Shown: in pieces, positions 56,741 through 64,000 of the stretch | Position numbering within the stretch: the first letter of the stretch is position 1 | How the letters are laid out: every line of letters begins with the position of its first letter | NCBI RefSeq assembly: GCF_000415985.1 | Contig: NZ_KE356561.1 | Span: 2,907,731 to 2,971,730, forward strand | Length of the DNA: 64,000 nt | Direction: 5' to 3' | Origin: Haloquadratum walsbyi J07HQW2 | GTDB taxonomy: Archaea > Halobacteriota > Halobacteria > Halobacteriales > Haloferacaceae | Notes under the pieces: model-generated | What the model was told of the DNA's origin: nothing | Database searches by the model: none | Seen by the model: only the letters and a program-made list of their open reading frames with translations | Translations under genes and position numbers: made by a program

Positions 56741-56949
56741 GGCGGAGCTACGTCTGGATAAGCGGGTTTTGCCTGTTTCCTACATGACCAGGACCGCCAG
56801 AGATAGCGATTTCATTTGGTCATTCAATATGCTCTCTCATCCATTATGACGCTTTACCATCTCCGGCTTAAACTGTTCGTCCGATATTATGATAGGAGTG
56901 ACCCGACATATCGTCTGCTCACAACATTGTGGGCAGGACGTTCTTACTT

Positions 56950-58869
56950 ATGAGCTCAGTAGATACGCAACTTGAGGAACTGAAATCAGAGATAGTGGCC
57001 GAACTGCCGTCTGATATCTCTGTCTCAGATGTAACGTACGAGGGACCAGAACTTGTTGTCTATACCCGTGATCCAAAGCGATTCGCAAACAACGGTGATC
57101 TCGTTCGCGACCTTGCAGGAAAGCTTCGCAAGCGCATCACCATTCGACCGGATCCAGAAGCACTTGCGTCACCAGCGCGAGCGCAGGATCAAATTCATGG
57201 AGTAATTCCCGATGAAGCGGGGGTAACCGATCTTGATTTTCATCATGATACCGGTGAGGTTGTGATTGAGGCAGAAAAGCCTGGGATGGTGATTGGGCGT
57301 GGTGGTGCAACACTTCGAGAGATTACACAGGAAGTTGGATGGACGCCTGAAGTTGTTCGCACGCCACCGATTGAATCATCAACAGTGTCAAATGTTCGCA
57401 ATTTCCTGAAGCAAGAACGCGATGAGCGCCGAGATATTCTCGAACGTGTTGGTCGACAAATACATCGTGAGGAACTCTCAGATGATGAGTGGGTTCGTAT
57501 CAGCACACTTGGGTGCTGTCGTGAGGTAGGTCGCGCCTCATTCGTTCTCTCAACGCCGGAAACACGCATTCTTATTGACTGTGGAGACAAGCCGGGGTCT
57601 GAAGATGTCCCGTTTCTGCAAGCTCCAGAGGCGCTTGGGTCCGGTGCAAGTTCGCTTGATGCGGTCGTGCTCACACATGCCCATCTTGACCACTCGGCAC
57701 TTCTTCCCCTACTATTTAAATATGGATATGACGGACCGATCTATACAACAGAGCCAACTCGTGATCTGATGGGACTACTCCAATTGGATTATCTTGATGT
57801 GGCAGCAAAAGAGGGGCGTACACCACCATATGACTCTTCGATGGTTCGTGAGACAATCAAACACACCATTCCGTTAGAGTATGGTGATGTAACCGACATT
57901 GCCCCGGATGTCAAGTTGACGTTCCACAATGCAGGTCATATCCTTGGGTCAGCAGTGACGCATTTCCACATTGGCGACGGACTATACAATGTTGCATTCT
58001 CAGGCGATATTCATTATGAAGACACTCGATTGTTCAATGGCGCAGTCAATGACTTCCCGCGTGTTGAAACACTTGTTTTAGAGTCGACATATGGTGGTCG
58101 CGATGATTACCAGACGGATCAAGAAGACTCAGAGCGTGAACTCATCGAAGTCATAAATGAAACATATGATCGTGGTGGAAAAGTCGTCATTCCTGCGTTT
58201 GCTGTCGGACGGTCACAAGAGATTATGCTCGTTTTAGAAGAAGCAATGCGAGCCGGCGATATTCCACGCATGCCAGTCCATCTTGATGGGATGATCTGGG
58301 AGGCAACCGCGATTCATACAACATATCCCGAATATCTCCGTGATAATCTTCGTGATCGGATCTTTCATGACGACGAAAACCCCTTTCTCGCCGAGGAGTT
58401 CAATCATATTGATGCTGGTGAAGAGGAACGACAGACTGTCTCCGATGGCGATCAATGCATTGTGCTTTCGACGTCAGGAATGGTCACCGGTGGACCAATT
58501 ATGTCTTGGCTCCAACATATCGGCACCGACCCAGATTCACGCCTGATCTTTGTTGGATATCAAGCACAGGGAACACTCGGTCGACGTATTCAAGATGGAT
58601 GGGACGAAATCCCGATTAATGGCGATCAACTCGGTCGATCAGAAACACTAACTCTTGAGATGGATGTCACAACTGTCAGTGGCTTCTCTGGACATGCTGA
58701 CCGTCAAGGACTTGAAAACTTTGTTAAAACTATGAATCCTCGCCCTGAAAAAATTCTCTGTGTTCATGGCGATGAGCAGTCGGTTCAAGACCTTTCATCT
58801 GGACTGTATCATGATTATAACCTTCGGACATTTGCCCCGAAAAATCTTGAAACATTCCGATTTTTATGA
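56950..58869 (+). CDS. fttA: aCPSF1 (FttA), KH-domain beta-CASP ribonuclease for transcription termination
   Basis: aCPSF1 is the archaeal CPSF73-like ribonuclease that cuts nascent RNA and ends transcription. The 639 residues have an N-terminal pair of KH domains (about 1-175; GMVIGRGGATLREI is the GXXG loop). The MBL domain shows CGDKPGSEDVPFL, HAHLDHSALLP (about 245), HNAGHILGSAV and FSGDIHYEDTRLF. The beta-CASP domain has VVIPAFAVGRSQE and VLSTSGMVTGGP, and GFSGHADRQGL and KILCVHGDEQS end it. ATG 56950 (MSSVDTQLEELK) is chosen over 56929. Length is normal. Confidence 0.95.
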   Translation: MSSVDTQLEELKSEIVAELPSDISVSDVTYEGPELVVYTRDPKRFANNGDLVRDLAGKLRKRITIRPDPEALASPARAQDQIHGVIPDEAGVTDLDFHHDTGEVVIEAEKPGMVIGRGGATLREITQEVGWTPEVVRTPPIESSTVSNVRNFLKQERDERRDILERVGRQIHREELSDDEWVRISTLGCCREVGRASFVLSTPETRILIDCGDKPGSEDVPFLQAPEALGSGASSLDAVVLTHAHLDHSALLPLLFKYGYDGPIYTTEPTRDLMGLLQLDYLDVAAKEGRTPPYDSSMVRETIKHTIPLEYGDVTDIAPDVKLTFHNAGHILGSAVTHFHIGDGLYNVAFSGDIHYEDTRLFNGAVNDFPRVETLVLESTYGGRDDYQTDQEDSERELIEVINETYDRGGKVVIPAFAVGRSQEIMLVLEEAMRAGDIPRMPVHLDGMIWEATAIHTTYPEYLRDNLRDRIFHDDENPFLAEEFNHIDAGEEERQTVSDGDQCIVLSTSGMVTGGPIMSWLQHIGTDPDSRLIFVGYQAQGTLGRRIQDGWDEIPINGDQLGRSETLTLEMDVTTVSGFSGHADRQGLENFVKTMNPRPEKILCVHGDEQSVQDLSSGLYHDYNLRTFAPKNLETFRFL

Positions 58870-58920
58870 TCACCTAAGTCAAATATACTAATCGTTGCTT
58901 CAGGTGACTCATCTTACGAA

Positions 58921-58970
58921 GGATAGAGGAGAAAGCCCCGTCCTTCAGGCGGATAGAGGATGTCAAGCAG
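58921..58970. repeat. Possible TnpB element end remnant
   Basis: GAAAGCCCCGTCCTTCAGGC with flanking GGATAGAGGA direct repeats (58921-58930 and 58951-58960) and ATGTCAAG. It is the sort of CCCCGTCCTTCAGG sequence found at the end of haloarchaeal TnpB elements, and it resembles 34091-34125. No tnpB lies next to it. Confidence 0.4.
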
Positions 58971-59095
58971 GCGAAAGACACCAGATATCCGAAAATTAGT
59001 ATGGACACTCTCCAGCCCTGTTATATAAGAATTTAAAATATTCAGTGATACTCTCACGCCTCGCCAGAACGTATATATCGTATGCGGTTGTGATT

Positions 59096-59323
59096 ATGAC
59101 TATGTCTGAAATGGACGTGCCTGAAGAGCGAATCCAAGAAACAACGAGTTGGCCGGACCTGGCAATTGGTCTTTATGACCGGTTGACCGGTCGTGGTGCC
59201 GAAATTATATATGACTTTGAGGATATGGAAGTGGAGGTCCCAAGCGGTACCGGAGAAGATGCAGAACACGCACAATGGCGTGTTGATGGCACTGTCCGCG
59301 TGACAACTCGCGAACGTGAGTGA
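59096..59323 (+). CDS. Small conserved haloarchaeal protein
   Basis: A protein of about 75 residues (MTMSEMDVPEERIQETTSWP; the second ATG at 59102 is also possible). It is acidic, with a central DLAIGLYDRLTGRGAEIIYD and the strand pattern FEDMEVEVPSGTG and HAQWRVDGTVRVTTRE. I recall similar small proteins in haloarchaea, function unknown. A related but broken copy lies at 62723. The stop overlaps the GTG start of the next gene by several bases, so the two are co-translated. Confidence 0.72.
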   Translation: MTMSEMDVPEERIQETTSWPDLAIGLYDRLTGRGAEIIYDFEDMEVEVPSGTGEDAEHAQWRVDGTVRVTTRERE

Positions 59324-59714
59324 CACACCTACTGAGCCGTCACAGATCCCACTGAATGTCAATGCCGACCTTACAGTATCTGTTGACGGCGGAGAAGCAG
59401 AAGTATCGTCGACTGGCGATCGACTCTTCGTCACGTTTCCATCGGTTCTACCAGCGGTGAGTGCGCTTCGTGACTTACCGAATGATCCTGATAGTACCGA
59501 TGCGGTTGCGACTGCACTGTCACGGACGGACCTGACGACTGAAGTCCGTATTCATGACCGAACAGTTGCGGTTATCGGTTCTCAAGCTAAACCAGGAGTG
59601 CTTTCAGAAGCGCTCTCCGCCGATCCAATTGAAGTTCGAGCTGGCGGTGCTCTCGGTGCGCTTACCCGCGAGATATCAGATGCGGTAAAACGTGTCCGGC
59701 AGTTCTTCAAATAA
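59316..59714 (+). CDS. Conserved haloarchaeal protein
   Basis: A 132-residue protein starting at GTG 59316 and overlapping the end of the upstream gene. It is beta-rich: IPLNVNADLTVSVDGGEAEV, GDRLFVTFPSVLPAVSALRD, TDLTTEVRIHDRTVAVIG and a final helix (EISDAVKRVRQFFK). No family or active site recognised. The overlap with its neighbour suggests a shared function. Confidence 0.7.
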   Translation: MSDTPTEPSQIPLNVNADLTVSVDGGEAEVSSTGDRLFVTFPSVLPAVSALRDLPNDPDSTDAVATALSRTDLTTEVRIHDRTVAVIGSQAKPGVLSEALSADPIEVRAGGALGALTREISDAVKRVRQFFK

Positions 59715-59775
59715 AAAACAACTACGGTCAAACAACACTCAGCACCAGTAGCTCTGAGTTGATGTTGTTACACAC

Positions 59776-59792
59776 TACTGTTTTTTATAATC
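59776..59792 (+). promoter_or_regulatory. TATA-like box upstream of aceB
   Basis: TACTGTTTTTTATAATCGA lies about 65 bp before the aceB start and is the only strong TATA-like stretch in the gap. The assignment rests on composition and position alone. Confidence 0.4.
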
Positions 59793-59851
59793 GAATAGGT
59801 TAATATTGCTTTCAAGTCTTGGCTTTAATATACCTCAGAGGGTTCATTTAC

Positions 59852-61165
59852 ATGCACATGAGTGTTGAACGAAACTACGATCGTGAGTTTGTTCGGACAT
59901 TCTTTACATCCCCAACGGCTGTCGAGGGTGAAGACGACTCCGCAAAGATGATCCACAGCGCAGCACAGCTCCGAGGTTTGAAAGCACCCGACGTTTGGGT
60001 CCCAGATAATGAAGATGCAACTGCTCCTTCAATGCGTGATGAGGGAGTTGAAAATATTATTTCAGTCATTTCTGAGCACGGCGCAGAGTTCCCTGGTGAA
60101 ATCCACCCCCGGATGGTGTGGCATCGTGAAAGTCCGACAGCTCGATATCAAGGATTCCAGCATATGCTTCAGATTGCCGATCCTGACAAGGGGGCAATCC
60201 AACATATTGATGGATTCGTGATTCCGGAAGTCGGCGATATCGATGATTGGAAAAAAGCTGATGAGTTTTTCACGATTATCGAGAATGAGTATGGATTAGA
60301 AGAAGGTAGTCTTTCAATGTCAGTGATTGTTGAAAGTGGGGAAGCCGAATTAGCACTTCGTAATCTCCGAACAGAAATGGGCAAACCATCGAACAATCTT
60401 GAACGGCTTTTTCTGTTAGTTGACGGTGAGGTTGATTACAGCAAGGACATGCGCGGGATGACACCAACTGGTGAACTTCCATCATGGCCGGAACTGCGAC
60501 ATAATACTTCTCGTGGAGCAAGCGCTGCTGGGCTTGTCGCTGTTGACGGTCCATTTGATGATATTCGCGATATTGAGGGGTATCGCGAGCGGATGATAGA
60601 TAACCGTGCGAAGGGAATGATTGGTATTTGGTCACTTACCCCGAGTCAGGTTGTTGAGGCAAATACTGAGCCGCTTCCACCACAAACCGGCTCGTGGCTC
60701 CTCACTGCTGATGATAATGACATTGAACTCGAACAGACCGATGGGAAACATGTGTATGATGGCGATGCCGTCAGTCTCTCTATTGAAGATGATGATACCT
60801 ATGATCTCGTGGTTGGAAATGATGAGCACACGCTCAACCGTGATGAACTCCGATCGGAACTCCTGAATATGACGGCATATGTTCCGAGTATGGACGATAT
60901 TGTTGATTCAATGGAAGAGTTTGAAGCTGCCAAGGAGGCTGGCAAGGGAGCGATTGCAATGACACAGTCTGCGACACTTCTTATTGACGGTGTTGAAATC
61001 GATATCCAGACTGATCGAATGTGGGATGAAGCGACGTATCAAGCGGCAATGACGCCGATTTCACTTTTCCAAGATGTGTATGAACACCGTCCCGACCAAC
61101 ATGAAGAACTTGAGGACCGATACAGCACCGATGTTGTTAATCGAGCAACACAGGTTGGCAATTAA
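59852..61165 (+). CDS. aceB: Malate synthase, haloarchaeal AceB type
   Basis: Malate synthase joins glyoxylate and acetyl-CoA. The protein of about 437 residues matches the haloarchaeal AceB form that I recall from Haloferax: YDREFVRTFFTSPTAVEGED, DVWVPDNEDATAPSMRDEG, IDGFVIPEVGDIDDWKKADE, RGASAAGLVAVDGP, AKGMIGIWSLTPSQVVEANT and MTQSATLLIDG near the end. This type differs from bacterial malate synthases A and G and is related to the CitE-like lyases. The start is ATG 59852 or 59858. Without isocitrate lyase in view, it could serve the glyoxylate or the methylaspartate cycle. Confidence 0.9.
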   Translation: MHMSVERNYDREFVRTFFTSPTAVEGEDDSAKMIHSAAQLRGLKAPDVWVPDNEDATAPSMRDEGVENIISVISEHGAEFPGEIHPRMVWHRESPTARYQGFQHMLQIADPDKGAIQHIDGFVIPEVGDIDDWKKADEFFTIIENEYGLEEGSLSMSVIVESGEAELALRNLRTEMGKPSNNLERLFLLVDGEVDYSKDMRGMTPTGELPSWPELRHNTSRGASAAGLVAVDGPFDDIRDIEGYRERMIDNRAKGMIGIWSLTPSQVVEANTEPLPPQTGSWLLTADDNDIELEQTDGKHVYDGDAVSLSIEDDDTYDLVVGNDEHTLNRDELRSELLNMTAYVPSMDDIVDSMEEFEAAKEAGKGAIAMTQSATLLIDGVEIDIQTDRMWDEATYQAAMTPISLFQDVYEHRPDQHEELEDRYSTDVVNRATQVGN

Positions 61166-61232
61166 TCTCGTTGAGCGTTCGGTATAAAAACGAAATTATC
61201 ATAAAAAAGTTGAGCCAAAACGACGTATCCGA

Positions 61233-61613
61233 CTACTCTGACACTGGTTCAATCAGTTCGACAAGGTGACCATCGGGGTCTTTGATAAATGCGGTGTATG
61301 CACCTGCTGCGGGTTGCGGTCCGGGTTCGGAAGCGATCCCGTAATGATCGATTCGTTGGATTGTTTCATCAACATCATCAACGCCGAGTGCTAGATGATC
61401 CCAGCCAGTTCCCATTTCAAACATTGTTTCACCTGTTGTTTCTGAAAGTTGTAATTCAACCCCGTTTTGATCGACAACATAGTAGTTCGTCGTTTCCCCA
61501 TCTTCACTCGTAAACTGCCAAGACTTTTCGAATCCAAATTGCTCATAGAATGCAATTGAGTCTGTTGCATCGGCGACGTTCAGACAGGTGTGTAAAATTG
61601 TTGCATCGGACAT
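61233..61613 (-). CDS. VOC-family protein, glyoxalase I-like
   Basis: A 126-residue protein with two beta-alpha-beta-beta-beta modules of the vicinal oxygen chelate fold. The first module starts ILHTCLNVADATDSIAFYEQ FGF, with VELQLSETTGE. The second has WDHLALGVDDVDETIQRIDH and FIKDPDGHLVELIEP. The His and Glu metal ligands (LHT, VELQ, DHLA, LVEL) are in place, as in lactoylglutathione lyase. The exact substrate is unknown, since haloarchaea do not use glutathione widely. It is convergent with aceB. Confidence 0.85.
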   Translation of the reverse strand: MSDATILHTCLNVADATDSIAFYEQFGFEKSWQFTSEDGETTNYYVVDQNGVELQLSETTGETMFEMGTGWDHLALGVDDVDETIQRIDHYGIASEPGPQPAAGAYTAFIKDPDGHLVELIEPVSE

Positions 61614-61813
61614 CGTTTCTCATATCTATCATCTACTGGAGTCACTTGAACAATCCGGTGTGTGATGACGGTATCATCTCCACTCAAGATTGATTATTTT
61701 AGCCACGCCTGATACTGCTTTTGCGCTCATACTTGTGATGTCTATCTATGATTTGGATAATATCAACAATAATTTGTATTTGAGAGTAAAATCGCAGTTG
61801 CTATCCAATTATT

Positions 61814-62542
61814 ATGAAACACGCTCGTTTACAGACCCCGACTGGTATTGTCAGTGGTCGCTATCACGATGGTACTGTGAATACTACTGATGGGATATAC
61901 ACTGTCGGTCGTGATGGTCAATTAACAGTTCCATGTATCCCATCGGCACTGTACTGCGTTGGTCGAAATTTTACTGAGACACTTGATCAAATGGATTATG
62001 ATCGCCCTTCAGTTCCAGACTTTTTTATCAAACCACCTGCCTCGCTTATTGGTCCAACACAACCAATTCGATACCCAAAGTGGTGTAATAAACTGACCTA
62101 TGCTGGTGAACTTGCGGCTGTTATTGATACCCGATGTCGTCGTGTTGATCAATCGTCTGTTCCAGATGTTATTCGTGGATATACTATCTTGAATGACGTT
62201 GATGCGATTGACCAGGAAGGACGCACAGCCCGGAAGGCATTCGATACATCTGCTCCACTTGGACCCTGGATTGAAGCTGACATTGAGCCACATGATATCA
62301 CAATGAAGACAACAATCAATGGCGAAACAAGACAATCAGCCACAACCAAGCAGATGATATTTGACCCATATGAGATTGTCTCATTTCTCTCCCAACGATT
62401 TACACTGCAACCAGGAGACATCATTTCCTTTGGAAGTCCAGCCAATCCAGGGACGATTGAACCAGGTGATGATATTACAATTCGATACGATGGTGTTGGG
62501 ACGCTGAAAAATAATGTCATTGAGACAATAGACAACGATTGA
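61814..62542 (+). CDS. Fumarylacetoacetate hydrolase (FAH) family protein
   Basis: A 242-residue protein of the FAH fold (YCVGRNFTETLDQM, FFIKPPASLIGPTQPI, TYAGELAAVIDTRCRRVDQS, VIRGYTILNDVDAIDQEG). The acidic metal ligands of the family are partly visible (GELAAVID, NDVDAID). FAH enzymes cleave C-C bonds or decarboxylate beta-keto acids, for example in aromatic compound breakdown. Substrate unknown. Stands alone with an AT-rich leader. Confidence 0.85.
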   Translation: MKHARLQTPTGIVSGRYHDGTVNTTDGIYTVGRDGQLTVPCIPSALYCVGRNFTETLDQMDYDRPSVPDFFIKPPASLIGPTQPIRYPKWCNKLTYAGELAAVIDTRCRRVDQSSVPDVIRGYTILNDVDAIDQEGRTARKAFDTSAPLGPWIEADIEPHDITMKTTINGETRQSATTKQMIFDPYEIVSFLSQRFTLQPGDIISFGSPANPGTIEPGDDITIRYDGVGTLKNNVIETIDND

Positions 62543-62722
62543 TATCCTCCAGCGCCTGCAGACGTAGGTATTCTCTTCGTATTGTATAAAATATAGTATA
62601 CACTGCGGAATGTACGTTCACAAAATAATGGCTGAGCCCAGTGACCACAGTTCGTTATTTAATTATATTTTCTCCTTCGCCAGGTCGGATACGCACAAGT
62701 GGTTCCGGATATATAGATAACT

Positions 62723-63045
62723 ATGAACGATACTTACGATGGTCCGTTGACATGGACAGATGTTATCGACGCTACCATTGATGAAGAAGTGGCGCGCGAT
62801 GAGGCAATTCGATTGACTGTCGAAGATCTTGCCGTTGATATTCCAATGTGCTTTGATTCAGATACCAATGCAGATGCGGATCGGATGCGGATGCGGATGC
62901 GGATGTAGATGTTGACGCAGCCTCTGAGACAACGCCTCCTGAGCACGACCAAGCACGGTGGCGATTTGATGGCACCGTGAACGTGACTGTTGAGGGCGTC
63001 CGTGAGCCTCTAGCTGAGTGGCTCCGACTGTGGACGCGTAAATAA
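62723..63045 (+). pseudogene. Small haloarchaeal protein, paralogue of 59096 gene, frameshifted in a repeat
   Basis: The frame starts MNDTYDGPLTWTDVIDATID and runs through VEDLAVDIPMCFDSD, then reaches GCGGAT hexamer repeats (62868-62910) and stops early at 62906. If one G missing near 62880 (GATCGGAT instead of GATGCGGAT) is put back, the frame continues as DADADVDVDAASETTPPEHD and ARWRFDGTVNVTVEGVREP to a stop at 63043-63045. The end DLAVDIP...WRFDGTVNVTV matches the gene at 59096 (DMEVEVP...WRVDGTVRVTT), so the two are paralogues. A true indel or a sequencing error are both possible. Confidence 0.7.
62868..62910 (+). repeat. GCGGAT hexamer tract with a one-base defect
   Basis: About six copies of GCGGAT, in the right frame coding for Ala-Asp repeats. 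One copy lacks its G (TCGGAT at about 62880), which breaks the reading frame of the host gene. Confidence 0.85.
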
Positions 63046-63215
63046 GATCTGTTATTCCACCAAGACAGACTGTGTAAAGGCAGTATAGCTATATTATCAC
63101 TATCGACGGATGCTCATAGAACTGATATCAAAATAGAATACGAGTAGTAGATTCAAATTCCTATGAAGCAATCTCTGTAGATAGTATTTGTCTGTTTGAT
63201 GTTGTATTACAGAAA

Positions 63216-64000
63216 ATCACGGAGAAAGCCCACGAGTTTGCTCGTGGGATGAATCCGACAACTCACTCTCACTCCACAATCCACCGTCGATAGCAGACCT
63301 GACTCTCCCATACTATCCAATCCATACCATACGGTTATAAACAAATACTTCGTCGCCTCTGATAATGACCCGAGCCAACCAATTCACCGTTCGCCCACGC
63401 TCCGTCACAGAGCGTGAGGTGTTTGTTCAGTGGTTGGACGCTTCTGGGACTGTGACTGGGAGTCTCTGGAACGAGACAAACTACGCTCGACGCCACATCA
63501 ACACTTCCTTGAAAATAAAAACGTCTGGGACGCCGACACAGGTAGTCTCGAAGGCAACTCCAAAGCCGTTCTCAGCAGTAGAGTAGTGTCGCCCAGCAAA
63601 TCATTCGCAAGAACTCGAAAGCGTGGCGGTCTTTTTTCGCCAGTAATACAAAGTATCACGCTGGAAAACTCCCAGACAAACCATCACCGCCGGGATACTG
63701 GACCGGGGCACCGAAGACGACGGACGAATGCAGTGCTTCACACGTATGTCCGTACCGACCAGTACACCATTGAGTACGGGAATCGATCCCGTCTTGAAGT
63801 TCCGATTGGACCCGAACTCAAAAACGAACTCGGGTTGAATCGGAATCAGCGCCTTCGTGTTGACATATCGGGATACCCGAAGTGGCGCGGCGAGCAGAGC
63901 CAGCGCGAGATGGACACGACAAAACCGCAGACATGTTCAGCTACCCAACCAGTCACTATCCGACGCAATCACGATCGCCAAGACTCGCCTTGTTCGTGAC
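63216..64000 (+). mobile_element. IS1341-type element, left part, running off the window
   Basis: The left end at 63216-63260 has a perfect hairpin CCCACGAG-TTTG-CTCGTGGG (63229-63248) and GATGAATCCGACAAC. This is the inverted equivalent of the left end at 1651-1705. A tnpB follows from 63365. The right end is outside the window. The element and the one at 255-1705 are of the same type. Confidence 0.75.
63365..64000 (+). pseudogene. tnpB: tnpB, 5' part, frameshifted
   Basis: Start at ATG 63365 (MTRANQFTVRPRSVTEREVF). The frame changes several times: SLWNETNYARR in the first frame, QHFLENKNVWDADTGSLEG in the second, KYHAGKLPDKPSPPGYWTG in the third. It then returns to the second frame with QYTIEYGNRSRLEVPIGPEL, RLRVDISGYPKWRG and ATQPVTIRRNH. 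These are N-terminal and early middle TnpB segments; the catalytic region would lie beyond the right edge. With at least three breaks it cannot make TnpB. Confidence 0.7.

Overview
The window is from an extremely halophilic archaeon (class Halobacteria). The proteins are strongly acidic, many genes are archaeal information-processing types (TFB, Rpo11/L, family B DNA polymerase, Mre11/Rad50, aCPSF1, archaeal-type ProS), and the malate synthase is the haloarchaeal AceB form. By eye the core DNA is unusually AT-rich for a haloarchaeon, and the polymerase gene carries three inteins. Both traits fit Haloquadratum or a close relative; this placement is inference, since no database was searched.

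Layout. 1-1.7 kb: end of a membrane protein, then a decayed TnpB-type insertion element. 1.8-9.0 kb: coaBC, an SRPBCC protein, trkA-trkH potassium uptake, and gatC-gatA. 9.2-10.8 kb: a second decayed TnpB element with a heptanucleotide repeat expansion. 10.9-20.5 kb: tfb, a Nudix hydrolase, an asparagine-synthase-like gene with a PHP gene, purL, a small membrane protein, hisF, rpo11, and an MBL-fold hydrolase, with a TnpB tail remnant between. 20.6-22.8 kb: a cluster of internally deleted TnpB elements around a DUF5793-type gene. 22.8-28.6 kb: a visibly GC-richer island with broken surface-protein-like genes (DUF1102-like, LamG, beta-helix), a VapBC-like antitoxin/PIN pair with a broken toxin, and an unrecognised 573-residue protein. 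29.1-35 kb: mre11-rad50 and three small haloarchaeal genes.

35.2-41.6 kb: polB with three inteins at exo II, motif B and motif C. The reading frame is broken once, inside intein 1. 41.9-46.9 kb: sufC-sufB-sufD, then a ferritin-like gene overlapping a DtxR-family regulator, which together look like an iron and iron-sulfur module. 47.2 kb: tRNA-Gln(TTG). 47.6-56.2 kb: a DUF1405 membrane protein, an HD-domain hydrolase, gltB and proS. 56.3-63 kb: a TnpB C-terminal fragment, the aCPSF1 termination ribonuclease, two small overlapping genes, aceB, a VOC protein, an FAH-family protein and a frameshifted small paralogue. A third TnpB element runs off the right edge.

Two themes recur. First, at least eight TnpB-derived elements or ends are present and none has an intact transposase or TnpB. 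Second, short tandem repeats, mostly 6 bp, have expanded inside coding sequence; frame breaks in polB, the 62.7-kb gene and a tnpB fall in or beside such repeats. Some frame breaks could be sequencing errors, which cannot be decided from the sequence alone.
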